64,000 nt of DNA from Oxalobacteraceae bacterium OTU3CAMAD1. Lineage in GTDB: Bacteria > Pseudomonadota > Gammaproteobacteria > Burkholderiales > Burkholderiaceae_D. The notes below the pieces were generated by a model. It was given only the letters and a program-made list of their open reading frames with translations. It ran no database searches and had not been told where the DNA came from. The stretch covers positions 4,526,001 to 4,590,000 of the forward strand of contig CP099650.1 in NCBI GenBank assembly GCA_024123915.1, written 5' to 3'. Shown here piece by piece: positions 36,504-45,607 of the stretch; within the stretch, counting starts at the first letter, position 1; each line of letters starts with the position of its first letter. Made by a program: the position numbers and the translations under genes.

Positions 36504-38029
36504 TGGTTTCCTTGTTCTTGGCGGGCCTGCGCGGTGTGGCTGCCGATGTTGGCGATGGATGATTCGGGCGACTCGGCGGTAGTTGCGGTCGATGCCTGCG
36601 CGCCGGCTTCGGACCAGCCGCCGCCGAGCTCGCGGTACAGGGCGATCCAGGCGGCCACCCGTTCGCGGCGCAGGTCGATCACCGCGACCTGCGCCGCGAG
36701 CATGCTGCGGCGGGCGTCCTCCAGCTCGAACAAACTGGCGGTGCCGGCCTGGTAGCTCGCCTCCGTCGCACGATAGGAGCGCTCGAATCCGGCGGCGGCG
36801 GCATCGGTGTCGGCGCCGCGCGCGGCCGTGCTCCGCAGCGTGACCAGCGCCGTTTCCACGTCGCGCACCGCTTCGCGCAGGCGCGCCGCGTAGACCGTGG
36901 TGGCGGTCTCGTAGCGCACGCGCGCCGCCTGCGCGTTGGCGCGCAGCGTGCCGCCGTCGAACAGCGGCAAGGTCACGGCCACCGGTCCCACGCTCCAGAC
37001 GCTGCCGCTACTGCTGATGCCGCCGCCGCTCACGCGGTTGGCGCCGATGCTGCCGGCCAGGGTGACGCGCGGCCAGCGTTGCGCCAGTGCCTGGTCTGCC
37101 CGAGCGCTGGCGGCCACGACGTCGCGCGCGGCGGCGTAAATATCGGGCCGTTGCGCCAGCACGGCGGCCGGCACGGCGGCCACGGCCAGTTCGGCCGGTT
37201 GCGGCAAGCGGGCGGCCCAGGCGGCAAGCTCGCCGCGCAGCGCCGTCTCGTCCAGCGCGGTGAGCGCGACCAGCGCCTTGACCGAGAGGTCGCATTGCGC
37301 GCGCTGCTGGATCAGGGTGGCGTTCGCCTGCGCAGCGCTGGCGCGCACCAGATCGGCCGTGGCCGGCGCGCGGAAGCCGGCGTCCGCCGCCAGATCGGTC
37401 AATTCGGAGGTCCGGGTCCGCGAGCGGGCATCGAGCTCCGTCTGCACCAGCTGCGCTTCGCAGACGCGCAGGCTGACGTAACTGGTGGCGATTTCGGCGG
37501 CTAGCGACACCCGCGCCACATGCCAGCCGGCCTGGCTGGATTCCAGCGCGGCCTGGGCGGCGCCAGCGCCGGCGCGGTAGGCGCCGAACAGGTCCAGCTC
37601 CCAGGCGGCCTGCAAGCCGGCCGATGAAGCCTTGCCGATGGGCGCGGCGATCTCCGAGCGGGCGCGGCTGGCGCTGGCATTGGCGCTCAGGTTGGGCAGC
37701 AAGGCGGCGCCGCTGGACACCCTGGCCGCGCGGGCGTCGGCGATGCGGGCCAAGGCTTCCGCCAGGGTCGGGCTGGCTTTCTGCCCGGCCGCGATCAGGC
37801 GCGGCACTAACGGGTCGTCGAATTGCCCCCACCAAAGGCCCAGGTCGGCAAGCTGGCCGCCGTGCGGCAGCGGCGCGTGCCATTGGGCGGCCACCGGCGC
37901 CGCCGGACCGCCCGGTGTCAGCTCGGGAACGACGGTCGCGCAGCCGGCCAACCACGCGACGGCGGCCAGCTGCGGCGCGTGCGACAGCGGCCGGCGGAAA
38001 AATAGAATCAAGTTGGCGGGTGAACGCAT
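36500..38029 (-). CDS. RND efflux outer-membrane lipoprotein (NodT/OprM family)
   Basis: 509 residues. The N-terminus contains a lipobox (AWLAGC), then the NodT family opening (WHAPLPHGGQLADLGLWWGQFDDPLVPRLIAAG) and the two duplicated outer-membrane-efflux domains (AAWELDLFG in the first, QRPDIYAAARDVVAASARADQALAQRWPRVTL in the second). It forms the trimeric exit duct. First gene of the pump operon; an operator-like site and a -10-like hexamer lie 46 and ~30 bp upstream (see 38075-38090). Confidence 0.93.
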   Translation of the reverse strand: MRSPANLILFFRRPLSHAPQLAAVAWLAGCATVVPELTPGGPAAPVAAQWHAPLPHGGQLADLGLWWGQFDDPLVPRLIAAGQKASPTLAEALARIADARAARVSSGAALLPNLSANASASRARSEIAAPIGKASSAGLQAAWELDLFGAYRAGAGAAQAALESSQAGWHVARVSLAAEIATSYVSLRVCEAQLVQTELDARSRTRTSELTDLAADAGFRAPATADLVRASAAQANATLIQQRAQCDLSVKALVALTALDETALRGELAAWAARLPQPAELAVAAVPAAVLAQRPDIYAAARDVVAASARADQALAQRWPRVTLAGSIGANRVSGGGISSSGSVWSVGPVAVTLPLFDGGTLRANAQAARVRYETATTVYAARLREAVRDVETALVTLRSTAARGADTDAAAAGFERSYRATEASYQAGTASLFELEDARRSMLAAQVAVIDLRRERVAAWIALYRELGGGWSEAGAQASTATTAESPESSIANIGSHTAQARQEQGNQ

Positions 38030-38074
38030 GCGATGCCCTCGGAATTAACAAAGCGTCACTATCGGGCACCCCGT

Positions 38075-38090
38075 CTTTCCGGATACTTAC
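38075..38090 (-). promoter_or_regulatory. Operator-like direct repeat upstream of RND operon
   Basis: Minus-strand GTAAG-TATCCG-GAAAG, a one-mismatch variant of the motif found at 38122 and 49692. Eleven bases downstream is GATAGT, a plausible -10. Direct repeats with an 11-bp period are typical of OmpR/PhoB-type response regulators. The match is by eye and the regulator is inferred from neighbourhood. Confidence 0.5.
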
Positions 38091-38121
38091 CGGAAAGGAC
38101 GAGTTTTGATGTTTTTTTCGG

Positions 38122-38137
38122 GTAAGTATTCAGTAAG
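38122..38137 (+). promoter_or_regulatory. Operator-like direct repeat upstream of mipA-response regulator-kinase operon
   Basis: GTAAG-TATTCA-GTAAG, a direct repeat with 11-bp period, 50 bp before the mipA start. A weak -10-like GACCAT follows after 11 bases, the same spacing as at the two sister sites. Together with the divergent site at 38075 it makes this intergenic region a back-to-back regulated promoter pair, presumably autoregulated by the response regulator of the same operon. Confidence 0.6.
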
Positions 38138-38187
38138 ACGACTTGGCCGACCATGTCGTTTCACACTCAACATTCGGAGAAACCACC

Positions 38188-39000
38188 ATGCAGTTTCCGC
38201 GCATCTTTACCTCGGCCACCCCTTCGGCAATCAACCACGTGACGGTCGCCTCGGTCCTCGCACTCGGGCTGGGCGCCGCGTCCGTTGCCAACGCCGCCCC
38301 GGGCGACGGGGCGTCCTCGTGGGGCCTGGGCGTGGCAGCGTTCACCGAGCAGCAGCCGTACGCCGGCATCGACCGGGAAAACCGCGCATTGCCGCTAATC
38401 TCCTACGACAACCAATATGTGCGCGTGTTCGGCCCCGTCGTGGAATTCAAGGCCTACAGCGTCGATCTCGGCGGCGGCCAGCGCCTCGACCTGCGCGTGG
38501 TCGGCAAGTACGACTTCAGCGGCTATGAAGCCAAGGACGCGCCGATCCTGAATGGCATGCGCGAGCGCAAAGGCGGTTTCTGGGCGGGCGGCAAGGTTAA
38601 ATGGGCAACCGGCGTGGTCGATGTCAGCGCCGAATTGCTGGCCGACGCCTCGGGCAACAGCAAGGGCCGCCGCTTCAACCTGGGCCTGGAAAAAAACTGG
38701 CGCATCGGCCAGCATGTTATATTGACGCCCCGCGCAGGCGCCAGCTGGGTCGACAAGAAATACGTCGATTACTACTACGGCGTCGCCCCCGACGAGGCGC
38801 GCGCCGGCCGTGCCGCTTACGAGGGCAAATCCGGCGTCAACGCCGAATTGGGCTTGCGCGGCACCTACGTCGTCGATGCGCACCACTCCCTGTTTCTTGA
38901 TCTGGGGGTGAGCAAGCTTTCCAAAAAGATCAAGGATAGCCCTCTGGTCGACCGCGCGACCGAGAGTCGTGTCGGCCTGGGATACCTGTACCGCTTCTGA
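38188..39000 (+). CDS. MipA/OmpV family outer-membrane protein
   Basis: 270 residues from ATG 38188, supported by a GGAGA SD and a signal peptide ending VANA|AP (ASVLALGLGAASVANA). The mature protein shows the MipA/OmpV beta-barrel pattern: SWGLGVAAFTEQQPYAGIDREN, YDNQYVRVFGPVVEFKAYSVDLGGGQRLDLRVVGKYDFSGYEAKD, alternating aromatic strands and a terminal GLGYLYRF. Family members are scaffolds for peptidoglycan synthesis or osmotic/antibiotic-stress porins. Its TGA overlaps the ATG of the response-regulator gene, so the three genes form one coupled operon. Confidence 0.93.
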   Translation: MQFPRIFTSATPSAINHVTVASVLALGLGAASVANAAPGDGASSWGLGVAAFTEQQPYAGIDRENRALPLISYDNQYVRVFGPVVEFKAYSVDLGGGQRLDLRVVGKYDFSGYEAKDAPILNGMRERKGGFWAGGKVKWATGVVDVSAELLADASGNSKGRRFNLGLEKNWRIGQHVILTPRAGASWVDKKYVDYYYGVAPDEARAGRAAYEGKSGVNAELGLRGTYVVDAHHSLFLDLGVSKLSKKIKDSPLVDRATESRVGLGYLYRF

Positions 39001-39686
39001 TGAATCGCATTCTACTAATCGAAGACCACGACCGCCTTGCCCAGCTGATGTGCAAGGCGCTGGCGGCCGCCGGCATCGCGGTCGACGTCATCGACCGCAT
39101 CGACAGCGCGTGGTCCGCCATCCAGCAACTGCCGTACCAGGCGATCATCCTCGACCGGGGTTTGCCCGACGGTGACGGGCTGTCCCTGTTGCAGCGCGTG
39201 CGCGCCGCCGGGCTGCACGTGCCCTGCCTGGTGCTGACGGCGCGCGACGCGCTGCACGACCGCGTCGCGGGGCTCGAGGCCGGGGCCGACGACTACCTGC
39301 CCAAGCCCTTCGCCATGGACGAGATGGTCGCGCGTGCGCGAGCCTTGCTGCGCCGCCCCGTCGATTTCCGCCCGCTCGACCCCAGCCACGACGACCTGAC
39401 GCTGCGCCCCGGCGAGGGTCTGGTCTGCTGCGCGGAGGAAAGCGTCACCCTCGCGCCGGCGGAGATGCAGATCATGCTGATGCTGGTGCACCGCCATGCC
39501 GAGGTGGTGCGCCGCAGCGCGCTGGAGGCCGCCGCCTGGGGGCTGAGCGAGGCCGTCACGCCCAACGCGCTGGACGTGGCGCTGCACCGGATACGCCGCA
39601 AACTGCTGGCCATCGGCTCGCGCCAACGGATCGTCAATGTGAGGGGACTGGGTTATGCGCTTCGCGAAGCCGACGTGGCTGAATAG
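39000..39686 (+). CDS. OmpR-family response regulator
   Basis: 228 residues. Receiver domain with acidic pocket (IEDHD), phosphoacceptor Asp52 (IILDRGLPDGDG), Thr/Ser (LTAR) and Lys (DYLPKPF), followed by a winged-helix OmpR/PhoB DNA-binding domain (VTLAPAEMQIMLMLVHRHAEVV ... NALDVALHRIRRKL ... VNVRGLGYAL). All phosphorylation residues are intact. The family is QseB/PmrA/BasR-like in the general sense. The ATG overlaps the mipA stop and the kinase ATG overlaps its 3' end by 32 nt. Predicted to bind the GTAAG-N6-GTAAG sites noted in this window. Confidence 0.95.
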   Translation: MNRILLIEDHDRLAQLMCKALAAAGIAVDVIDRIDSAWSAIQQLPYQAIILDRGLPDGDGLSLLQRVRAAGLHVPCLVLTARDALHDRVAGLEAGADDYLPKPFAMDEMVARARALLRRPVDFRPLDPSHDDLTLRPGEGLVCCAEESVTLAPAEMQIMLMLVHRHAEVVRRSALEAAAWGLSEAVTPNALDVALHRIRRKLLAIGSRQRIVNVRGLGYALREADVAE

Positions 39687-41040
39687 CCTGGGCGTCAAAG
39701 TCTTATTGGCCTACGTGGCCGGCATGGTGCTCAGCATCACCCTGCTGCTGGCGGCCGTTTTTTACCTCATCTCGACGAAAAGCGAGATTTTGCCCAGTAT
39801 GGACGTGGCGGAACGCGCGGAGGAAATGGCCGAGGCGCTGCTCTTCGACAGCGCCGGACGGCCGGTCGGCTTCATGGAAAGCGAAGACAGTCATCCCTGG
39901 ACGTACGACAGTCTCCGGCGTGAGATCGCGTACCGCGTGCTGGACGCGGCCGGCAACGTCGCCCTCGCGTCCGCCACCGGCCCCGGGACGGCATGGCCGT
40001 CGACACCGGCGACGCGCCGGTTGACATCCGGTCCCTTCACCTTCGATTTCGCCGGCGTGCCGATGTACGCCGGCACCGCCGCCGTCGAGCACGACGGCAA
40101 GCGCTGGTATGTGCAGTTCGCCGCGAGCAAGCGGATCGTCGAGCTGTTCCAAACCGAGTTCGCGCTGCCGTTCATGGGCGCCGGCGTCGTGTTGTTCAGT
40201 GTGGTCATGCTGTTCGTCTTCGGCGCCTGCGCGCTCATCACGCTGCGCTACACACTCAAGCCGCTGCGCGAGGTGTCGGAATCGGCTGCCGCGATTTCCC
40301 CGCGCGCGCTGCACGCGCGGCTGCGGGTCAACGCGGTGCCGGCCGAGATCGCGCCGCTGGTCGACAGTTTCAACCGTGTGCTGGAGCGCCTGGAACAGGG
40401 TTATCGCGTCCAGCAGGGTTTTCTGGCGACGGCCGCGCACGAGTTGAAGACACCGCTCGCCCTGATCCGCGCCCAAGTCGAGCTGACGGGCGAAGGTGAC
40501 GAGCGCGATTCGCTGCTCAGCGACATCCAGCACATGACGCGCCAGGTACAGCAGTTGCTGCTGCTGGCCGAAGCGAGCGAGGAGCAAAATTACATTTTCG
40601 CCATGGTCGATCCGCGCGACGTCGGCGCCGAGGCGGTCGGCTATCTGCGCCGCATGGCCGATGCGGCGAATGTACGCCTGACCTTGCGCGACGACGGCCC
40701 GGCGGCGCCATGGCAGGCGGACCCGGCGACGCTGTTCACCTTGCTGAAAAACCTGCTGGAAAACGCCATCCAGCATGCCCCCGAAGGCACCGAGGTGTGC
40801 GTGACGGTTGGCGCCGAGGCGCTGACGGTACGCGATAGCGGCCCCGGGGTGACACCGGAACAGATGGCGCGGATGTTCGAGCGCTTCTGGCGTGGCGCGC
40901 ACCGCCGCGACCATGGCGCCGGACTGGGCCTGTCGATCTGCCAGGAAATCGCGCGGGCGCACGGCTGGACACTGGCGGCGCAGCGGATGGAACCTGGTCT
41001 GCTGTTCCGGCTGACCACCCGCCCGACGCCGGACGCGTAG
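39655..41040 (+). CDS. Two-component sensor histidine kinase
   Basis: 461 residues with TM1 (VLLAYVAGMVLSITLLLAAVFYLI, ~15-38), a periplasmic sensor of ~130 residues rich in acidic residues, and TM2 (~175-200). HAMP follows (LKPLREVSESAAAISPRAL), then HisKA with the phosphorylatable His in ATAAHELKTPLALI, N box (NLLENAIQHAP), G1 (VRDSGPGV) and G2 (HGAGLGLSIC). A complete class I kinase, presumably partner of the adjacent regulator. The acidic periplasmic loop and the linkage to lipid A modification and an efflux pump suggest envelope-stress or cationic-peptide sensing (inference). Confidence 0.95.
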   Translation: MRFAKPTWLNSLGVKVLLAYVAGMVLSITLLLAAVFYLISTKSEILPSMDVAERAEEMAEALLFDSAGRPVGFMESEDSHPWTYDSLRREIAYRVLDAAGNVALASATGPGTAWPSTPATRRLTSGPFTFDFAGVPMYAGTAAVEHDGKRWYVQFAASKRIVELFQTEFALPFMGAGVVLFSVVMLFVFGACALITLRYTLKPLREVSESAAAISPRALHARLRVNAVPAEIAPLVDSFNRVLERLEQGYRVQQGFLATAAHELKTPLALIRAQVELTGEGDERDSLLSDIQHMTRQVQQLLLLAEASEEQNYIFAMVDPRDVGAEAVGYLRRMADAANVRLTLRDDGPAAPWQADPATLFTLLKNLLENAIQHAPEGTEVCVTVGAEALTVRDSGPGVTPEQMARMFERFWRGAHRRDHGAGLGLSICQEIARAHGWTLAAQRMEPGLLFRLTTRPTPDA

Positions 41041-41112
41041 AGCCGGTGCGGCGGATGCCACATTGGCGTTCCCGCGCGCAGGTCATCGCGGCGCGGTCTA
41101 TCCGGCTTTCCA

Positions 41113-42555
41113 TTAGGCGCGCACTAAAGAAACGGAATCTTGCGAAACCGCCCGCCGGGCCGGGGCGCGCGGCGCGCTGGACGCTGCGTCCCTGGCGAGC
41201 CGGGAGCCGCGCCCGATGCCGTGGTACTCAAATCCGTACGCGTCCATCGCCTCCGGCTCGAACAGATTGCGCCCATCGAAGATGACCGGCTGTTTCAGCG
41301 CCGCCTTGATCTTGCCGAAATCGGGGCTGCGAAACGCCTTCCACTCGGTGACGATCGCCAGCGCGTCGGCGCCGGCCAGGGCGTCGAGCGGCGCGGCGGC
41401 GAAGCGCACCCGCGCCAGTTCATCGGCGCGCAGATCCAGCGCCAACATCCGCGCGGCCTCGGCCATCGCGACCGGGTCGTACACGGCCACGGTCGCGCCC
41501 GCGCGCAGCAACTGGCGCAGCAGCACGCGCGCCGGCGCCTCCCGCATGTCGTCGGTGTTCGGTTTGAACGCCAGTCCCCACACAGCGAAATGCATGCCGT
41601 CCAGATCGTCGCCGTAGCGCCCGAGGATCTTGCGGCCCAGCAGCTGCTGCTGGTGCTCATTGACCGCCTCCACCGCGCGCAGGATCAACAGCTCCTGGCC
41701 GAAGCGCCCGGCGGTGCGCGCGAGCGCCCGCACGTCCTTGGGAAAGCACGAGCCGCCGTAGCCGGCGCCGGCGTACAGGAAGCCGTGGCCGATACGCGGA
41801 TCGGAGCCGATGCCGCGCCGCACCGCCTCGATATCGACGCCGACGCAATCGGCCAGGTTGGCCAGTTCGTTCATCAACGAGATGCGCGTGGCCAGCATGG
41901 CGTTGGCGGCATACTTGGTGAATTCCGCCGAGCGCACGTCCATCCAGTGGGTGCGTTCGTGATTGCGGTTGAAAGGCTTGTAGAGCGCGCGCAGCAGGTC
42001 ACGCGCGCGCTCGCCGTCGGGCGTGCCGTCGCAGCCGATGACGATGCGGTCGGGCCGCATGAAATCCTCGACCGCCGCGCCCTCCTTGAGGAACTCGGGG
42101 TTGGAGACGACCGAGAAAGCGGCATCGGACGCGCGCCTGCCCAGCTCCTCGCGCAGCACGGCGGCCACGCGCTCGCCGGTGCCGACCGGCACGGTCGACT
42201 TGTCGACCACCACCTTGAAGCCGTGCATATGGCGGCCAATCGCGCGCGCGGCGGCGAGCACGTGCCGCAGGTCGGCAGCGCCGTCCTCGTCCCCCGGCGT
42301 GCCGACCGCGATGAACTGCAAGTCGCCGTGCTCCACGGCGGCGGCGACGTCGGTGCAAAAGCGCAGCCGTCCGGCGTCGCGGTTGCGTTCGACGATCTCC
42401 TCCAGCCCCGGTTCGTGGATCGGCATGCCGCCGCTGTTGAGCAGCGCGATCTTGCCCTCGTCCAGGTCGAGGCAGACGACATCATTGCCCAGTTCGGCCA
42501 GGCAGGCGCCCGTCACCAGGCCGACGTAGCCCGTTCCGATGATGGTGATTTTCAT
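41113..42555 (-). CDS. ugd: UDP-glucose 6-dehydrogenase
   Basis: 480 residues. N-terminal Rossmann fold ([21 protein letters not shown]), the conserved AVGTP and DKSTVPVGT segments, [24 protein letters not shown], the catalytic cysteine in [10 protein letters not shown], and the C-terminal UDP-binding domain ([20 protein letters not shown]). It oxidises UDP-glucose to UDP-glucuronate, the precursor for the ArnA dehydrogenase reaction. Last gene of the arn operon. The ~35 C-terminal residues (Ala/Arg/Ser rich) go beyond the usual family end. A 15-codon mini-ORF overlaps its ATG. Confidence 0.96.
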   Translation of the reverse strand: MKITIIGTGYVGLVTGACLAELGNDVVCLDLDEGKIALLNSGGMPIHEPGLEEIVERNRDAGRLRFCTDVAAAVEHGDLQFIAVGTPGDEDGAADLRHVLAAARAIGRHMHGFKVVVDKSTVPVGTGERVAAVLREELGRRASDAAFSVVSNPEFLKEGAAVEDFMRPDRIVIGCDGTPDGERARDLLRALYKPFNRNHERTHWMDVRSAEFTKYAANAMLATRISLMNELANLADCVGVDIEAVRRGIGSDPRIGHGFLYAGAGYGGSCFPKDVRALARTAGRFGQELLILRAVEAVNEHQQQLLGRKILGRYGDDLDGMHFAVWGLAFKPNTDDMREAPARVLLRQLLRAGATVAVYDPVAMAEAARMLALDLRADELARVRFAAAPLDALAGADALAIVTEWKAFRSPDFGKIKAALKQPVIFDGRNLFEPEAMDAYGFEYHGIGRGSRLARDAASSAPRAPARRAVSQDSVSLVRA

Positions 42556-42599
42556 ACTGGCGCCCCGCCTGGTTGGAACGGATCGAGAAATTGCGACAT
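42552..42599 (-). CDS. Putative 15-aa coupling/leader peptide overlapping the ugd start
   Basis: ATG 42599 is preceded at 7 nt by GAGGAG (42607-42612), the best ribosome-binding site in this gap. It encodes [15 protein letters not shown] and its TGA overlaps the ugd ATG (ATGA arrangement). Such short coupled ORFs can re-initiate ribosomes on the next gene or act as leader peptides. No family is known to me, and it may be only a translation-initiation relic. Confidence 0.4.
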   Translation of the reverse strand: MSQFLDPFQPGGAPV

Positions 42600-42642
42600 T
42601 GGGATACTCCTCAAAATAAGGGGAAGGAAAGGAAAGGCCACG

Positions 42643-43605
42643 CTACGGCGCCCCGCCCTGCATGATCACGCGCCCGGAACGCCCGGGCAGCTCGCCCCAG
42701 CCCAACGGCGACGTCGGCAGCGGCGCGTGCCGGACTTTCTCGTAGTAGTCGGCCATCGCGCCGAACCGGTAGCCCTGCGCGCGCCAGCCGAGCAGCAACT
42801 GCTCGAACACCGGCGCCAGCTTTTGTCCCTCCAGTTCGGCGTGCAGCGTGTAGACATGGTCGCGCGGGGCGCCTGCGGTCAGCGACAACAGGTGCGCCGC
42901 GACGTTGTCCGCCGTGATCGTCCTGCCGTCGATCGCGCGTCCGAGCAGTTCGTCGAGCGTGGGCAGCGTCGTGGGCAACTGGACGCAGTCGATCAAGCGG
43001 TCGCCGGCCACCACCCGGTGCGGTCCGCTGGCCGGGTCGCGCAGCGCGCCCCGCTCGTCCAGCGCCGCGCGCCCGTCCGAGGCGTAGCGGTAGCCGGCCG
43101 CGTCGTGTTCGGCGAAGGCGGCGGCGTTCATCTGCCAGCCGGCCGCGCCATGCGTGCGCGTGGCCACGCCGAACACGTCGACATGGCGGCGCGCGGCCTT
43201 GCGCATCATCTCGCGCGTCCAGTCGGCGCCGCGCGCGGCCACGTTGTCCTGCCACCGCACGTGGTCCCAGGTGTGGATGCCGCATTCGAAACCGGCGTCG
43301 CGCACCGCGCGCAGCTGCGACGCGCAGCGCCGGCCGATGTCGGGACCGGGCAGCAAGGTGCCGTACATCAGCGTCTTCAGGCCGTAGTGCTCCACCACCG
43401 ACGTGCGCGCGACCTTGTTGAAAAAACCGGGTCGCAGCGCGCGCCGCAGCGCCCAGCCGGTATGGTCCGGGCCGAGCGAAAACAGGAACGTGGCGTTGGC
43501 CCCGTGCGCGCGCAGCATGCGCACCAGGTTAGCCACGCCCAGACGGGTGCCGCGATAAGTGTCGACGTCGATCTTGAGCGTCAACAGTGGTGGAGTCGCC
43601 GCCAT
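42643..43605 (-). CDS. arnD: 4-deoxy-4-formamido-L-arabinose-phosphoundecaprenol deformylase ArnD
   Basis: 320 residues of polysaccharide-deacetylase fold: metal-site Asp in LKIDVDTYRGT, NATFLFSLGPDH, metal-site histidines in IHTWDHVRWQ, and C-terminal HVYTLHAELEGQKLAPVFEQLL. These match ArnD rather than generic chitin/xylan deacetylases. It removes the formyl group from undecaprenyl-phosphate-Ara4FN at the inner membrane. The stop-start junction with the preceding dehydrogenase gene shares a single base (43605), so translation is coupled. Final ~25 residues form a family-variable tail. Confidence 0.93.
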   Translation of the reverse strand: MAATPPLLTLKIDVDTYRGTRLGVANLVRMLRAHGANATFLFSLGPDHTGWALRRALRPGFFNKVARTSVVEHYGLKTLMYGTLLPGPDIGRRCASQLRAVRDAGFECGIHTWDHVRWQDNVAARGADWTREMMRKAARRHVDVFGVATRTHGAAGWQMNAAAFAEHDAAGYRYASDGRAALDERGALRDPASGPHRVVAGDRLIDCVQLPTTLPTLDELLGRAIDGRTITADNVAAHLLSLTAGAPRDHVYTLHAELEGQKLAPVFEQLLLGWRAQGYRFGAMADYYEKVRHAPLPTSPLGWGELPGRSGRVIMQGGAP

Positions 43606-44657
43606 CAGTCGATCAACGCCTGCGCCTGCGCGACCTGGCCGCGATAGGCGTCGAAGATGCGCCGCAGCGCGTCGGCCATGCCGGTGACGGGCTTCCAGCC
43701 CAGGTCCGTGCTGGTGTTGGTGATCTTCGGCACGCGGTTCTGCACGTCCTGGTAACCCTCGCCGTAGTAGGCGCCGGACGTGGTCTCGACGATCTTCACC
43801 CGGCGCGCCGCTTCCGCGTACTCCGGGTAGTCGGCGGCCAGCGCCATCATCATGTGGGCCAGCTCCCGGATCGAATAATTGTTGACCGGATTGCCGATGT
43901 TGTAGATTTTTCCACTGGCGACGCCGTCGACGTTGGCGATGATGCGCACCAGCGCGTCGATGCCGTCGTCGATGTAGGTGAAGGCGCGTTTCTGCGCGCC
44001 GCCGTCGACCAGCGAGATGGCCTCGCCGCGCACGATGTGGCCGAAGAACTGCGTCACCACGCGCGACGAGCCCTCCTTGGCGGTGTGGATCGAGTCGAGC
44101 CCCGCGCCGATCCAGTTAAAGGGGCGGAACAAGGTGAAGTTCAGTCCCTCCATGCCGTAGCCCCAGATCACCCGGTCCATCAGCTGCTTGGCGTTGGAAT
44201 AGATCCAGCGCGGCTTGTTGATTGGGCCGCACACCAGTTCGGAGTTTTCGGGATCGAACTCCTCGTCGTGGCACATGCCGTACACCTCCGACGTCGACGG
44301 GAACACCAGGTGCTTGCCGTATTTGGCGGCCGAGCGCACGATCGGCAGGTTGGCCTCGAAATCGAGTTCGAACACGCGCAAGGGTTCCTTGACGTAGGTC
44401 GACGGCGTGGCGATGGCCACCAGCGGCACGATCACATCGCATTTCTTGACGTGGTATTCGATCCACTCCTTGTTGATCGTGATGTCGCCCTCGTAGAAAT
44501 GCATGCGCGACTTGTAGGCCGGGTTCTCCAGAAGGCCGGTGATGCGGTCGGTGTGCATATCCATGCCAAACACCTCCCAATCGGTGGTTTCGAGGATGCG
44601 CTTGGACAGGTGATGGCCGATAAAGCCGTTGACGCCAAGGATAAGGACTTTTTTCAT
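43605..44657 (-). CDS. arnA: UDP-glucuronic acid decarboxylase (ArnA dehydrogenase half, stand-alone)
   Basis: 350 residues of extended-SDR fold. NAD-binding GVNGFIGHHL, FPSTSEVYGM, the catalytic YSNAKQ (YxxxK), LFRPFNWIGAGLDS and a KRAFTYIDDGIDALVRI segment align with the C-terminal half of E. coli ArnA. It oxidises and decarboxylates UDP-glucuronate to UDP-Ara4O. In enterobacteria this is fused to the formyltransferase; here it is its own gene, overlapped by 4 nt by the formyltransferase gene upstream. Confidence 0.93.
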   Translation of the reverse strand: MKKVLILGVNGFIGHHLSKRILETTDWEVFGMDMHTDRITGLLENPAYKSRMHFYEGDITINKEWIEYHVKKCDVIVPLVAIATPSTYVKEPLRVFELDFEANLPIVRSAAKYGKHLVFPSTSEVYGMCHDEEFDPENSELVCGPINKPRWIYSNAKQLMDRVIWGYGMEGLNFTLFRPFNWIGAGLDSIHTAKEGSSRVVTQFFGHIVRGEAISLVDGGAQKRAFTYIDDGIDALVRIIANVDGVASGKIYNIGNPVNNYSIRELAHMMMALAADYPEYAEAARRVKIVETTSGAYYGEGYQDVQNRVPKITNTSTDLGWKPVTGMADALRRIFDAYRGQVAQAQALID

Positions 44658-45607
44658 GGTTTTACTCGGGTGATGTCGATCTGCGCCGCCGAACTGGCCA
44701 GCATGGTTTGTAACTGTTGTGGCGATACTTCCACCGCGCCGTCCAGCAACGAGGAGATGGCCAGCATGCGGCCGTCACCGCACACGCCGACGATCCCGCC
44801 GTCGAGCACTGCCAAGCCGCAAGCCATGCCTGTTGCCACGCTGCCCGACAGCAGGCGCGCCCGCGCCAGTGTCAGGCACACGCCGCCCACCTCCGTGTGG
44901 GCGCCGGGATAAGGCGGGGCCACCGCGCGGTGCAGGTTGTAGACGGTTTGCGCGTCGGCGCGCCAGTCGATGCGGCCATCGGAGGGCGTGCGCCCGCCGA
45001 AGTAACTGCCCTGCCGCAGGTCGTTGTCGCGGCGCGGCGGATCGCCCGCCAGCAGCGCCGGCAGCACGCCCCACAAGGTCTGCTCGGCCGCCACGGTGAC
45101 CTTGCCGAACACCTCGAAGGCCGTGTCGTCTGGCAGGATGGGCACCGCCGTCTGCGCCAAGATGGCGCCGGCGTCGGGCTTGACGGTCATCTCGTGCAGG
45201 GTCGCGCCGGTGCGGTCGGCGCCATGCAGCACGGCCCAGTTGACCGGCGCGCGGCCGCGAAACTTCGGCAGCAGGGAGCCATGCATGTTGTAGGCCGGCG
45301 CCACCGCCAGCACGGCGACCGGCAGCATGTGGCGGTAATAGAAACTGAACAGGAAGTCCGGTCGCGCCGCGCGCACGGCCGCCAGCAGCGCCGGATCGGC
45401 GGGATCGGGGTGTACTGCGGTGGCGATGCCGTGTTCGCGGCAAACCGCTCGCACCGAGCCGTACCAGATGTTCTCGGCCGGATCGTCATCGTGCGTGATC
45501 ACTAGCGCCACGTCCACGCCGCCGGCCAGCAGCACCCGCAGGCACCGCACGCCGACATCGTGGTAGGCAAACACCACGGCCCGCAGCGCCGCGCCTTGCG
45601 CCGTCAC
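44654..45607 (-). CDS. UDP-4-amino-4-deoxy-L-arabinose formyltransferase (ArnA N-terminal half, stand-alone)
   Basis: 317 residues from GTG 45607, chosen because it overlaps the arnC stop by 4 nt and opens with the expected strand AVVFAYHDVGVRCLRVLL. Motifs are those of the formyltransferase half of ArnA: FSFYYRHMLP, the catalytic His in NMHGSLLPKFRGRAPVNWAV, Asp in KPDAGAILAQ, and the FMT C-terminal domain (RTPSDGRIDWRADAQTVYNLHRAVAPPYPGA). It transfers formyl from N10-formyl-THF to UDP-L-Ara4N. ArnA splitting into two adjacent genes is its notable feature. Confidence 0.92.
   Translation of the reverse strand: MTAQGAALRAVVFAYHDVGVRCLRVLLAGGVDVALVITHDDDPAENIWYGSVRAVCREHGIATAVHPDPADPALLAAVRAARPDFLFSFYYRHMLPVAVLAVAPAYNMHGSLLPKFRGRAPVNWAVLHGADRTGATLHEMTVKPDAGAILAQTAVPILPDDTAFEVFGKVTVAAEQTLWGVLPALLAGDPPRRDNDLRQGSYFGGRTPSDGRIDWRADAQTVYNLHRAVAPPYPGAHTEVGGVCLTLARARLLSGSVATGMACGLAVLDGGIVGVCGDGRMLAISSLLDGAVEVSPQQLQTMLASSAAQIDITRVKP

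Noticed and set aside
41041..41112. Possible terminator between the convergent sensor kinase and ugd genes
   Set aside because: No stable stem followed by a T-run is visible.
41140..43647. An 835-codon plus-strand frame spanning ugd and arnD
   Set aside because: Composition is that of reverse-complement coding DNA; both minus-strand genes have complete motifs.
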